Assembly (NCBI GenBank): GCA_946404705.1
Contig: CAMJES010000052.1
Location: 1 to 10,041 of the forward strand
Direction of reading: 5' to 3'
Length of the DNA: 10,041 nt
Source: an uncultured Ruminococcus sp.
Lineage (GTDB): Bacteria > Bacillota > Clostridia > Oscillospirales > Ruminococcaceae
Part shown: positions 1 to 5,722 of the stretch, in pieces
How the letters are laid out: each line of letters starts with the position of its first letter
Position numbering within the stretch: the first letter of the stretch is position 1
Position numbers and translations under genes: made by a program
Notes under the pieces: model-generated
Databases searched by the model: none
Told to the model about the DNA's origin: nothing
Seen by the model: the letters and a program-made list of their open reading frames with translations, nothing else

Positions 1-134
1 CAAAAGCCGACTGGGTATGGTTCATGACTTGGCACACCGAATATATCACAGACCACAACGATACCAAAACTCTCAAAGAGATATACAACAGCAAGTATGT
101 TATAACCCTTGACGAGCTGCCCGATTTGTATTAA
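1..134 (+). CDS. C-terminal fragment of a GH26 beta-mannanase-like glycoside hydrolase (5' partial)
   Basis: Only the last 43 codons are present, read in the frame starting at base 3 and ending in TAA at 132-134. The peptide contains WFMTWHTEYI and ends with KEIYNSKYVITLDELPDLY. This tail is typical of GH26 endo-beta-1,4-mannanases, in which the last barrel strand carries an F-x-T-W-H segment and the protein closes near a YVITLDELP motif. The family cuts internal bonds in mannan, glucomannan or related beta-glycans with two catalytic glutamates, which would lie upstream of this window. Secretion signal, carbohydrate-binding modules and start cannot be judged. The GH5 and sugar-binding genes downstream support a hemicellulose role. 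The GH26 call rests on motif recognition only; another clan GH-A family is the main alternative. Confidence 0.68.
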   Translation, partial: KADWVWFMTWHTEYITDHNDTKTLKEIYNSKYVITLDELPDLY

Positions 135-190
135 AGTTTGATCATATCAGCTGCAGTAACGACCGTTTTTCACCGAAGCACTTACTTAAT

Positions 191-222
191 ATCCGCTCTT
201 TTTTCTGAAAGGGCGGATTTTT
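191..222 (+). terminator. Rho-independent terminator after the GH26-like gene
   Basis: An 11-bp stem pairs 191-201 (ATCCGCTCTTT) with 208-218 (AAAGGGCGGAT), with one G-T wobble and a six-base loop. The 3' arm runs straight into five T residues. It lies 57 bases after the GH26-like stop and upstream of the next promoter, so it isolates that gene from the TetR operon. Bases 135-190 contain nothing else that I recognise. Confidence 0.88.
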
Positions 223-234
223 GTATGAATAATG

Positions 235-263
235 TTGACAAACGAATTTGGATAAGTTATAAT
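235..263 (+). promoter_or_regulatory. Consensus sigma-A promoter of the TetR operon
   Basis: TTGACA at 235-240 and TATAAT at 258-263 are separated by exactly 17 bases, so both hexamers match the vegetative consensus perfectly. Transcription would start near 270, giving a leader of about 35 bases before the ATG at 305. Such a strong core promoter implies that output is set by repression, which fits the repressor-type first gene and the inverted repeat over the start site. Confidence 0.9.
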
Positions 264-266
264 CAA

Positions 267-290
267 GTAACCGAACAGTAACCTGTTGGT
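267..290 (+). promoter_or_regulatory. Putative TetR-family operator overlapping the transcription start
   Basis: Immediately after the -10 hexamer lies an imperfect palindrome. ACCGAACAG (270-278) faces CTGTTGGT (283-290), pairing ACC-AACAG with CTGTT-GGT around one unpaired G. The hexamer GTAACC also occurs twice in direct orientation, at 267-272 and 278-283. A dyad of this size over the start site is where autoregulating TetR proteins usually bind. Binding is inferred from position and symmetry only. Confidence 0.5.
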
Positions 291-304
291 AAAGAGATGT
301 GAAA

Positions 305-1291
305 ATGAAAAAAAGTACAAAAGAAAAAATTTTGGAAGAATCGCTTGAACTGTTTTCGCAGAATGGATACAGCGGCACTTCAATGAGCGATATTGCGGAT
401 AAGGTCGGTATCACAAAAGCCGCGCTGTATAAGCATTTCTCGGGAAAGGAGCAGATCTTTGACGAGCTTCTGACTGTCGGCGAGGAACACTATGAAAACA
501 ATTTCGGATCGAAAACAAAGCTTTCCGTTATACCGAAGTCGGGCGAAGAGCTTGTGTCGCTCAGCATGAAGCAGATAGATTTTACTCTGCACGATGAAGA
601 TATCGTCAAATTCCGCAAGCTTTTCACGATAGAGCAGTTCCGTGATGAAAAAATTGCAAAGCTTGCAACAAAGCATTTTATAGAAATACCCGAAAATATG
701 TATTCGCTGATATTTGAAAAGATGATGGAAAACGGTGCGTTAAAGCAGGACGACCCTAAGCTGCTCGCGGCAGAGTATATTGCTTCGGTCGCGCCGATGA
801 TAAATATGTGCGATCGTCAGCCCGAACGGGAAGAGGAGATAATACAGCGTATCAGTCAGCATTTTGAAAGATTTATATCGCTTTATGCGGTCAAACAGGA
901 AAAATATAGGGAGGAAACAAAAATGGAAAAAACTATCTTTGAACTTGAACAGAAAATGTGGGAGGCTGCTTTGAACAAGGACGAAAACGCCTTTTTGCAG
1001 CTTGTTTCGGAAGATGCGGTAATGGTATGCGGCGGATTTCGCTGCAGCGGTGCGGAATATGCAGATCTTATCGGGGAGTTCGGTATAGCTTCCTTTGAGA
1101 TGATGCGCTTTGAAGTGATTGCGGAAACAGATTCGCTCGTTCAGGTGCATTATGTCGTGAAAACCGTTGCAGACAGCGAAAAAAACGCCGACTTGGCAGG
1201 CTTGTTCCACATCACTTCAACGTGGAAAAAGCTGAATGAAAAATGGACGCTTATTTTCAATATGGATTCAAGGATAATCAATGCAGAATGA
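305..1291 (+). CDS. TetR/AcrR-family regulator fused to a C-terminal NTF2/SnoaL-like domain
   Basis: The 328-residue product has a TetR N-terminal helix-turn-helix. Residues 1-55 include the GYSGTSMSDIADKVGITKAA stretch and LYKHFSGKEQIFDELL, the standard TetR recognition-helix region. Helical ligand-binding and dimerisation sequence continues to about residue 200. From Met207 the protein reads as a separate domain of about 122 residues resembling SnoaL/DUF4440 (NTF2-like) small-molecule folds, beginning MEKTIFELEQKMWEAALNKD. TetR proteins normally stop near 200 residues, so this is an uncommon fusion. I chose ATG 305 over an in-frame GTG at 299 because AAAGAG at 291-296 is 8 bases upstream of the ATG and too close to the GTG. 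A strong internal ribosome-binding site precedes Met207 (separate entry). It is first in the operon, and GNAT genes follow after 16 bases. Ligand unknown; self-repression is likely. Confidence 0.85.
   Translation: MKKSTKEKILEESLELFSQNGYSGTSMSDIADKVGITKAALYKHFSGKEQIFDELLTVGEEHYENNFGSKTKLSVIPKSGEELVSLSMKQIDFTLHDEDIVKFRKLFTIEQFRDEKIAKLATKHFIEIPENMYSLIFEKMMENGALKQDDPKLLAAEYIASVAPMINMCDRQPEREEEIIQRISQHFERFISLYAVKQEKYREETKMEKTIFELEQKMWEAALNKDENAFLQLVSEDAVMVCGGFRCSGAEYADLIGEFGIASFEMMRFEVIAETDSLVQVHYVVKTVADSEKNADLAGLFHITSTWKKLNEKWTLIFNMDSRIINAE
908..925 (+). promoter_or_regulatory. Strong internal ribosome-binding site and ATG for the NTF2-like domain
   Basis: Inside the fused gene, AGGGAGGA at 908-915 sits 8 bases before an in-frame ATG at 923-925. 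This is a better initiation signal than the one at the gene's own start. Initiation here would give a free 122-residue NTF2/SnoaL-like protein (923-1291) matching the usual size of a stand-alone DUF4440 protein. One extra A in the A5 run at 900-904 would make the TetR frame end in TAG at the edge of this site, giving a conventional two-gene arrangement. The site therefore looks like the remnant or working signal of a formerly separate gene. Whether it is used is not visible from sequence. Confidence 0.6.
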
Positions 1292-1307
1292 CGAAAGGAA
1301 CAGTACA

Positions 1308-1742
1308 ATGATTAGAAAAATGCAAAAGCAGGATATTCCGTCCTGCGCGGAGATATTATGCGCTGTTTACAACAATGAATTGTGGCAATGCCGCTGGACT
1401 GCAGAAACTTCCTGCGCATATCTTGATGATTATTTTGACGCAAATAAATTTGTCGGCTTTGTTGTCGAGGAAAACGAAAAGCTGCTCGGCGCTATGTTCG
1501 CGCACGAAAAGATATGGTGGAACAACAGCGAGCTTTTTATTGACGAAATGTTCATCCTTCCCGAATATCAGCGGAAAGGCTATGGCAGTATGCTGATAAG
1601 CGCCGCTGAAGAATACGTTTCGGAGAAAAAACTCGCAGGCTTTACGCTTTCCACCAACAAATATGCTCCTGCTCCGATTTTTTACAGAAAGAACGGCTTT
1701 GTCGACTGCGAGCATATACTTTTTATGTGCAAGGAGATATAA
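1308..1742 (+). CDS. GNAT-family N-acetyltransferase (first of a pair)
   Basis: The 144-residue product is a single GNAT domain, expected to move acetyl from acetyl-CoA to an amine on a small molecule or protein. Motif A is clear: ELFIDEMFILPEYQRKGYG at residues 75-93, with the Q-R-K-G-Y-G pyrophosphate-binding loop, followed by a helix and the late YRKNGF motif B turn at about 126-131. ATG 1308 is chosen because AAAGGAA at 1294-1300 sits 7 bases upstream; an earlier in-frame ATG at 1281 overlaps the preceding gene and lacks a site. It begins 16 bases after the TetR fusion stop, and its TAA overlaps the next ATG (TAATG), so the genes are translationally coupled. Neighbours suggest drug or metabolite acetylation, but GNAT substrates cannot be read from sequence. 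Confidence 0.88.
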   Translation: MIRKMQKQDIPSCAEILCAVYNNELWQCRWTAETSCAYLDDYFDANKFVGFVVEENEKLLGAMFAHEKIWWNNSELFIDEMFILPEYQRKGYGSMLISAAEEYVSEKKLAGFTLSTNKYAPAPIFYRKNGFVDCEHILFMCKEI

Positions 1743-2272
1743 TGATACTCGAAACAGAAAGGCTTATCCTGCGCGAGCTTATATACGATGATTTTGCAGA
1801 CCTTTATGATGTGCTGTCCGATTCCGATATAATGCAGCATTATCCTTACACCTTTGACGAAAACAGGGTGAGAAACTGGATAAAGCGAAATATCGAAAGA
1901 TACCGCAATGACGGCTTCGGACTGTGGGCGGTCGTGCTGAAAGAAAACGGAAAAATGATAGGCGACTGCGGTATCACAATGCAGAATATAAACGGCGAAA
2001 TGCTGCCCGAGATCGGTTATCATATTCACAGAAACTATCAGCGTAAAGGCTACGCCTCGGAAGCGGCTGCGGAATGTATAAAATACGCCTTTGAAAAGCT
2101 GGGTTTCGACAGGGTCTATTCCTATATGAAGTACACGAACATACCGTCTGCACGAACTGCGGAGAAAAACGGAATGAAGTTTATTATGGATTATCCCGAC
2201 CCCGATAACAGAGTGACGAAAGTGTATTCCATCAGCAAAGAAGAATGGGAAAAACGATTAAAAGGGGAGTGA
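1742..2272 (+). CDS. GNAT-family acetyltransferase, RimJ/RimL-like
   Basis: The 176-residue product opens with MILETERLILRELIYDDF, the hallmark start of the RimJ/RimL-type GNAT subgroup (T-E-R-L-x-L-R). The acetyl-CoA loop is NYQRKGYASEA at about residues 99-109, and the C-terminal N-x-x-S-A-R-x-x-E-K-N-G-M motif is at 133-145. This subgroup acetylates protein N-termini or small amines, including some antibiotics. It is only distantly related to the preceding GNAT, so the two are not recent duplicates. ATG 1742 is used rather than the in-frame 1727 ATG because AAGGAG at 1731-1736 lies 5 bases upstream and its A overlaps the previous stop. The next gene starts 4 bases after its TGA. The substrate is unknown. 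Confidence 0.9.
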   Translation: MILETERLILRELIYDDFADLYDVLSDSDIMQHYPYTFDENRVRNWIKRNIERYRNDGFGLWAVVLKENGKMIGDCGITMQNINGEMLPEIGYHIHRNYQRKGYASEAAAECIKYAFEKLGFDRVYSYMKYTNIPSARTAEKNGMKFIMDYPDPDNRVTKVYSISKEEWEKRLKGE

Positions 2273-2276
2273 CGAA

Positions 2277-3113
2277 ATGGACAGATATTTAGAGATAAAA
2301 AAGCGGCTTATGGATATAGCTCAGATCGATGAAAAGCTCACCGCAGTCATTGCGATAGGCTCGTCGGTGAGAGCATATTCCGCCGCAGATGAATATTCCG
2401 ATATAGACCTTATTATAAGCACATACGAAACGGAAAGTTGGCTTTACGGCGATATGCCGTCAAAGCTTGGGGAGATAATGATATCCTTTGTCGAGCCTAC
2501 GCTGGGCGGCGGCTTCGAGCGCAGAATGCTTTATAACGGTTCGCTCGATGTTGACCTTATCGTTTTCACTTCCGAGCAGATGCAAAATGCGGTCAGGTCG
2601 GGCGCAGCAGCCGAGGTTATGAACAGAGGCTACTGCGTTATGTACGACAGTATGGGCATAACCAAGCTTATTGAAGAATACGTCAAACCCGATACGCGGC
2701 ATATCACAATGACCGAAAGCGAGTTTGTCAATAGGGCGGAGGAATTTTGGTTCCATACCGTGTGGGCGGCGAAAAAGATACTCCGCGGCGAACTCTGGAC
2801 AGCCAAAATGTGCATAGATGGCTATCTGAAAAATCATCTGCTCGTTATGATGGAGCTTGAACGCTATCTGACCGATAAGACCGATGTTTGGCATAACGGA
2901 CGGTTCCTTGAAAAATGGGCAGGCGAAGAGAATGTGGAAATGCTCAAAGGCTGCTTTGCACATTACGACAGGGAGGATATGATAACTTCTCTTAAAAACA
3001 CCGCAGATATTTTCAGCAAAAATGCTCGTTCAGCTGCGGAAAAGAGCGGATTTGCCTACCCGAAAAAAGCTGAAGATTACGCATATTCACTCCTTAAAGA
3101 ATATTTTGCATAA
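2277..3113 (+). CDS. ANT(6)/AadE-like aminoglycoside nucleotidyltransferase family protein
   Basis: The 278-residue product matches the streptomycin 6-adenylyltransferase family (PF04439 type) along its length. It has a nucleotidyltransferase core with IAIGSSVR at residues 26-32, the metal-binding pair SDIDL (D42 and D44) and a probable third acidic residue D93 in GSLDVDLIVF. A helical C-terminal half contains the EFW...K.ILRGELW...K..L region typical of AadE. Family enzymes inactivate streptomycin by moving AMP from ATP to the 6-hydroxyl. This protein appears divergent from mobile AadE, so antibiotic substrate is inference and an intrinsic role is possible. AAAGGGGAG at 2261-2269 lies 7 bases before the ATG. 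It is last in the operon, and the terminator starts at the base after its TAA. Confidence 0.8.
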   Translation: MDRYLEIKKRLMDIAQIDEKLTAVIAIGSSVRAYSAADEYSDIDLIISTYETESWLYGDMPSKLGEIMISFVEPTLGGGFERRMLYNGSLDVDLIVFTSEQMQNAVRSGAAAEVMNRGYCVMYDSMGITKLIEEYVKPDTRHITMTESEFVNRAEEFWFHTVWAAKKILRGELWTAKMCIDGYLKNHLLVMMELERYLTDKTDVWHNGRFLEKWAGEENVEMLKGCFAHYDREDMITSLKNTADIFSKNARSAAEKSGFAYPKKAEDYAYSLLKEYFA

Positions 3114-3168
3114 AACGAAAAGCAGCACCGTTTTAGCTTTTGCTTGCGGTACTGCTTTTCGTTTTTTT
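3114..3168. terminator. Strong bidirectional intrinsic terminator between convergent operons
   Basis: A 17-bp stem with one mismatch pairs 3114-3130 (AACGAAAAGCAGCACCG) with 3147-3163 (CGGTACTGCTTTTCGTT). The loop is 16 bases and includes a small AGC/GCT helix. A seven-T run (3162-3168) serves the plus-strand resistance-like operon. On the minus strand the stem is followed by TTTTA, so it can also stop transcripts of the GH5 operon, whose stop lies 20 bases away. Confidence 0.93.
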
Positions 3169-3187
3169 AGGTTAACAGGAAATCAAA

Positions 3188-4141
3188 TTAAAGGTATTTT
3201 ACGAGTTCGCTTCTTACGCCGTCCATTCTTTCGTCTGCAAGACCGAAATCCATCTTCTTGTAGCTCCAAGCCGCACGGGAAATATCAAGCTTTTCAAAAG
3301 CGCTGTTTATAGCCTTGAACCATTTTACAACGTCTTGCGGCTCGGCATTTTCGATAACTCCGTATTCGCCGCAGTAGAGGACTGTGCCGTTTTTCTTTGC
3401 AGCTTCATAAGCGCGGGTGAACCTGCCTATGAAATATTCGGGAGTTACGGGCGGATCGCACTTGTCAAAGCCCATTCTGAACGATGTGTCCATTCCGTCC
3501 ACCCAGTATGCACCCTGATGTGTGAAGTTCATCGGGTCATAGCAATGAAAATTGTATATCACCTTGTCATCGAACGGCGCTTCAAGGTCGGGAACAGCGT
3601 CGGGACTGTTCTGCCAGTAGCCGCCGACAAGAATAAAGGTGTCAGGAGCAAGCTTGCGTATACGTTCAATACAGCTTCGGATAAGTCTGTTCCAAATAGC
3701 GCTGTAGCTCTGCTCGGTGACTTCGTTCAAAAGCTCGAAAGCGATCGTGCCGTCACTTACCGCATAACGCTCTGCAATATGCTCCCAAAGCTTCATAAAA
3801 CGCTCCTGAAGGTCGGAATTTTCAAAAAATCCCGATTCATTCTCGCCCTTGTCGAACGAGTATCCTGCAGTCTTGTGAAGGTCGATGATAATGTTAAGTC
3901 CTGCGCTTTTGCACCAGTTTACAGCATTGTCGATATAGGCAAAGCCGTCATCTTTGAAATTTCCGTTGTCATCTTCAAGAAGATTGTAATCAACAGGCAG
4001 ACGGACATGATCCGTGTTCCATGCCGCGATAGTTTTGATATCCTCCTCGGAGATAAAGCTGTCGTAATGCTCTTTTGTGTGGCAGCATTGCGAAAGCCAG
4101 CCGCCGAGGTTAACACCCTTTTTGTAACCCTTGAATTCCAT
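3188..4141 (-). CDS. Cytoplasmic glycoside hydrolase family 5 enzyme
   Basis: The 317-residue protein is a complete GH5 catalytic barrel without added modules. All eight residues usually invariant in GH5 can be placed: R47 (HVRLP), H89 (IDLHK), N139-E140 (FELLNE, acid/base), H199 and Y201 (FHCYDP), E259 (CGEYG, nucleophile) and W292. It starts MEFKGYKKGVNLGGW with no signal peptide or anchor, so it should act on imported oligosaccharides inside the cell. GH5 covers beta-1,4-glucanase, mannanase, beta-glucosidase, beta-mannosidase and exo-beta-1,3-glucanase activities; the subfamily cannot be fixed by eye. An AAAGGA site lies 10 bases before the ATG. It starts 21 bases after the sugar-binding lipoprotein gene and is very probably co-transcribed with it. 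Confidence 0.92.
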   Translation of the reverse strand: MEFKGYKKGVNLGGWLSQCCHTKEHYDSFISEEDIKTIAAWNTDHVRLPVDYNLLEDDNGNFKDDGFAYIDNAVNWCKSAGLNIIIDLHKTAGYSFDKGENESGFFENSDLQERFMKLWEHIAERYAVSDGTIAFELLNEVTEQSYSAIWNRLIRSCIERIRKLAPDTFILVGGYWQNSPDAVPDLEAPFDDKVIYNFHCYDPMNFTHQGAYWVDGMDTSFRMGFDKCDPPVTPEYFIGRFTRAYEAAKKNGTVLYCGEYGVIENAEPQDVVKWFKAINSAFEKLDISRAAWSYKKMDFGLADERMDGVRSELVKYL

Positions 4142-4162
4142 GATAAGTTTATCCTTTCGGTT

Positions 4163-5560
4163 TTATGACATTGCTTCGATCTTCTTGTTGAGGTCGTCAA
4201 CAGTCTGCTGAGCAATTCCGTTTATAGATTCCTTTGTTACAGCCCAGTCGGTTCCGTTGAACGAAGCCTGCTTGATAGCGTCATCTATAGTAGCGGCAAC
4301 CTGACCGTCTGTCGGAAGTCCCATATGTAAGCTTACAACAGGGTTTTCATCGGTCATTTCTCTTACCTTGTGCCACATTTCCATCATTTCATCAGTCCAG
4401 CCGTAGTCCTCACGGTACTGCTTTTCGGTAATCGCAAGCGCGCTTTCGTCCTGCTCTGCAATGAGTTTGCACTTGATGAATGCAGCAACGCCTTCGGGGT
4501 TCGGAGCGTCCTTGCAGAGAGCGTAAGCGTCCATATTTGCGGGGAGATAATACTTGTCAGCTTCGGGGTCTTTGGGCATAGGAACGAACATTATCTCACC
4601 CTGCTCGCCGAACTTGGAAAGATCGGCTTCCCAGAGCGCCCATGTTGCGCATGGCCAGAACAATGTCTTGCCCTCGCTTATTCTGTGCGGCTGTTCCGTC
4701 CAGTTGAATTCAGCCTTCGGAAGCGGAAGATCGTCCTTCTTGAGGTTGTACATAAAGTTTTCGGCACGTTCAACCTCGGCGCTTGCAATATTGTTTTTTA
4801 CAAGACCGTTCTCCATGCTTATCGGAGCAACGCCCGTTGTAAGAATGAACTGTGTTTCAAAGTACCAACTGTCGTAAGCGAATTTGTCCTCTTCACGGTC
4901 GCAGTAATCAAGACACATCTTGCGGAATGTATCCCAGTTCCAGTTGCCCTCTTCGAGAAGCTCGGCAGGATCGTCAAGACCGTTTTCCTCGATAGTCTTT
5001 TTGTTGTATATCATTAAGCACTTTGAGTCGGTCGCAACAGGAGCGACATAATGCTTTCCGTTAAGAGTGTGAAGCTCGGCAACCTTTTTGCAGCCGTCCG
5101 ACCAGAGGTCGCTGTCAAAATCAAGGTAATCGTCAAACGGTTCAAACATTCCGTCAAGCGCCTTGCTCGGGAATGTATCGTATTCCTGCGCACCGAAGAA
5201 GTCGGGAGAGGTTCCGCCGAGAACATTGGTAGAAAGAGTATCATAGCGGTCTTCCCAAGTCGTGGGTATCCATTCGACCTTTCCGCCGTATTTTGTTTCA
5301 AAAAGTTCAAGCGCAAACAATTTCGGCTTGCCGAGGTCGGGGTTGATGTCATAGGTAGCAAGCCACTTGATAGTACCGTTTTCAAGCTTTTCGTCTTCGC
5401 CGATGTCGACCTCCGCAACAGCTGCCTTGTCCTCTTCGTCAAGCTCTTTCGGAGCAGTTGTTACAGCAGGTTCGGACGAACCCGAGTTTCCGCAGGCGGT
5501 CATTGAGCCGATAAGTGCGAGTGCTGCCGTAAAAGCAAGAATTCTTTTCATTTTTTTCAT
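4163..5560 (-). CDS. Extracellular sugar-binding lipoprotein of an ABC importer (family 1 solute-binding protein)
   Basis: The 465-residue protein begins MKKMKRILAFTAALALIGSM and has a type II signal peptide with lipobox M-T-A-C (Cys23). A Ser/Glu/Asp-rich linker to about residue 60 separates the anchor from the globular part. The mature domain resembles family 1 (MalE/MsmE-type) binding proteins, with an early beta-strand/helix (GTIKWLATYDIN...LFETKYGGKVEWIP), GGTSPDFFG, GKHYVAPVATDSKCLMIYNK and several Trp residues likely to stack on sugar. It would capture oligosaccharides outside the cell. ATG 5560 is preferred over an in-frame ATG at 5623 because AAAGGAG at 5570-5576 lies 9 bases upstream and the longer form buries the signal peptide. 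GH5 follows; no permease or ATPase gene is present here. Confidence 0.93.
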   Translation of the reverse strand: MKKMKRILAFTAALALIGSMTACGNSGSSEPAVTTAPKELDEEDKAAVAEVDIGEDEKLENGTIKWLATYDINPDLGKPKLFALELFETKYGGKVEWIPTTWEDRYDTLSTNVLGGTSPDFFGAQEYDTFPSKALDGMFEPFDDYLDFDSDLWSDGCKKVAELHTLNGKHYVAPVATDSKCLMIYNKKTIEENGLDDPAELLEEGNWNWDTFRKMCLDYCDREEDKFAYDSWYFETQFILTTGVAPISMENGLVKNNIASAEVERAENFMYNLKKDDLPLPKAEFNWTEQPHRISEGKTLFWPCATWALWEADLSKFGEQGEIMFVPMPKDPEADKYYLPANMDAYALCKDAPNPEGVAAFIKCKLIAEQDESALAITEKQYREDYGWTDEMMEMWHKVREMTDENPVVSLHMGLPTDGQVAATIDDAIKQASFNGTDWAVTKESINGIAQQTVDDLNKKIEAMS

Positions 5561-5602
5561 AGTATTCTTCTCCTTTAAAAAATTTTTTTGGAGTTCCGAT
5601 TT

Positions 5603-5646
5603 ATTGTATCTATAATTTAACATATATTCGAAGAAGAAAATATCAA
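5603..5646 (-). promoter_or_regulatory. Candidate weak promoter of the lipoprotein-GH5 operon
   Basis: Two overlapping choices are visible on the minus strand. TTGATA (5646-5641) lies 16 bases from TATGTT (5624-5619), and TCGAAT (5631-5626) lies 17 bases from TACAAT (5608-5603). Each has one poor hexamer, as expected for an activator-dependent promoter. In the first choice the -35 is itself one half-site of the direct repeat described next. The start site is not determined. Confidence 0.45.
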
Positions 5647-5674
5647 TATTTTGCTTTTTATATCAAAATGTTGT
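5641..5674. promoter_or_regulatory. Putative AraC-family operator: tandem half-sites 20 bp apart
   Basis: TATCAATATTTTGC (5641-5654) and TATCAAAATGTTGT (5661-5674) match at 11 of 14 positions in direct orientation, spaced exactly 20 bp, about two helical turns. AraC/XylS regulators with two helix-turn-helix motifs typically read such head-to-tail half-sites. The pair lies between divergent promoters. One copy overlaps the possible lipoprotein -35, and the other touches the AraC -35 at 5674. This suits activation of the lipoprotein operon and autoregulation of the regulator. It is inferred from geometry; the region is AT-rich. Confidence 0.45.
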
Positions 5675-5702
5675 TGCAATTTTTCGAAATGTATTGTATA
5701 AT
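5674..5702 (+). promoter_or_regulatory. Sigma-A promoter of the AraC-esterase operon
   Basis: TTGCAA (5674-5679) and TATAAT (5697-5702) are 17 bases apart. Transcription would begin near 5709, leaving a leader of only about 14 bases that is essentially the ribosome-binding site (GGGGTGAT at about 5712-5719) before the ATG at 5723. Confidence 0.78.
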
Positions 5703-5722
5703 CAAATCATCGGGGTGATAAA

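Noticed and set aside
299..301. GTG as the start of the TetR gene
   Set aside because: It leaves only 2 bases to the AAAGAG site; the ATG at 305 has an 8-base spacing.
740..1210. Minus-strand open frame opposite the TetR-NTF2 gene
   Set aside because: It is a mirror of well-supported coding sequence, with Phe/His/Arg-rich composition and no upstream ribosome-binding site.
3335..4168. Long open frame (277 codons) on the plus strand opposite GH5
   Set aside because: It is antisense to a gene with all eight GH5 catalytic-site residues, has no ribosome-binding site and a Val/Lys/Cys-rich low-information product typical of shadow frames.
4370..5017. Open frame of 215 codons on the plus strand opposite the lipoprotein gene
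   Set aside because: The opposite strand encodes a clear solute-binding protein; this frame lacks an initiation signal and recognisable motifs.
5561..5623. Longer N-terminus for the sugar-binding protein starting at 5623
   Set aside because: It would put 21 residues before a classic lipoprotein signal peptide and contain the real ribosome-binding site at 5570-5576.
5561..5722. Riboswitch or small RNA in the AraC/lipoprotein intergenic region
   Set aside because: The sequence is AT-rich with no stable helices; promoters and tandem half-sites explain it better.
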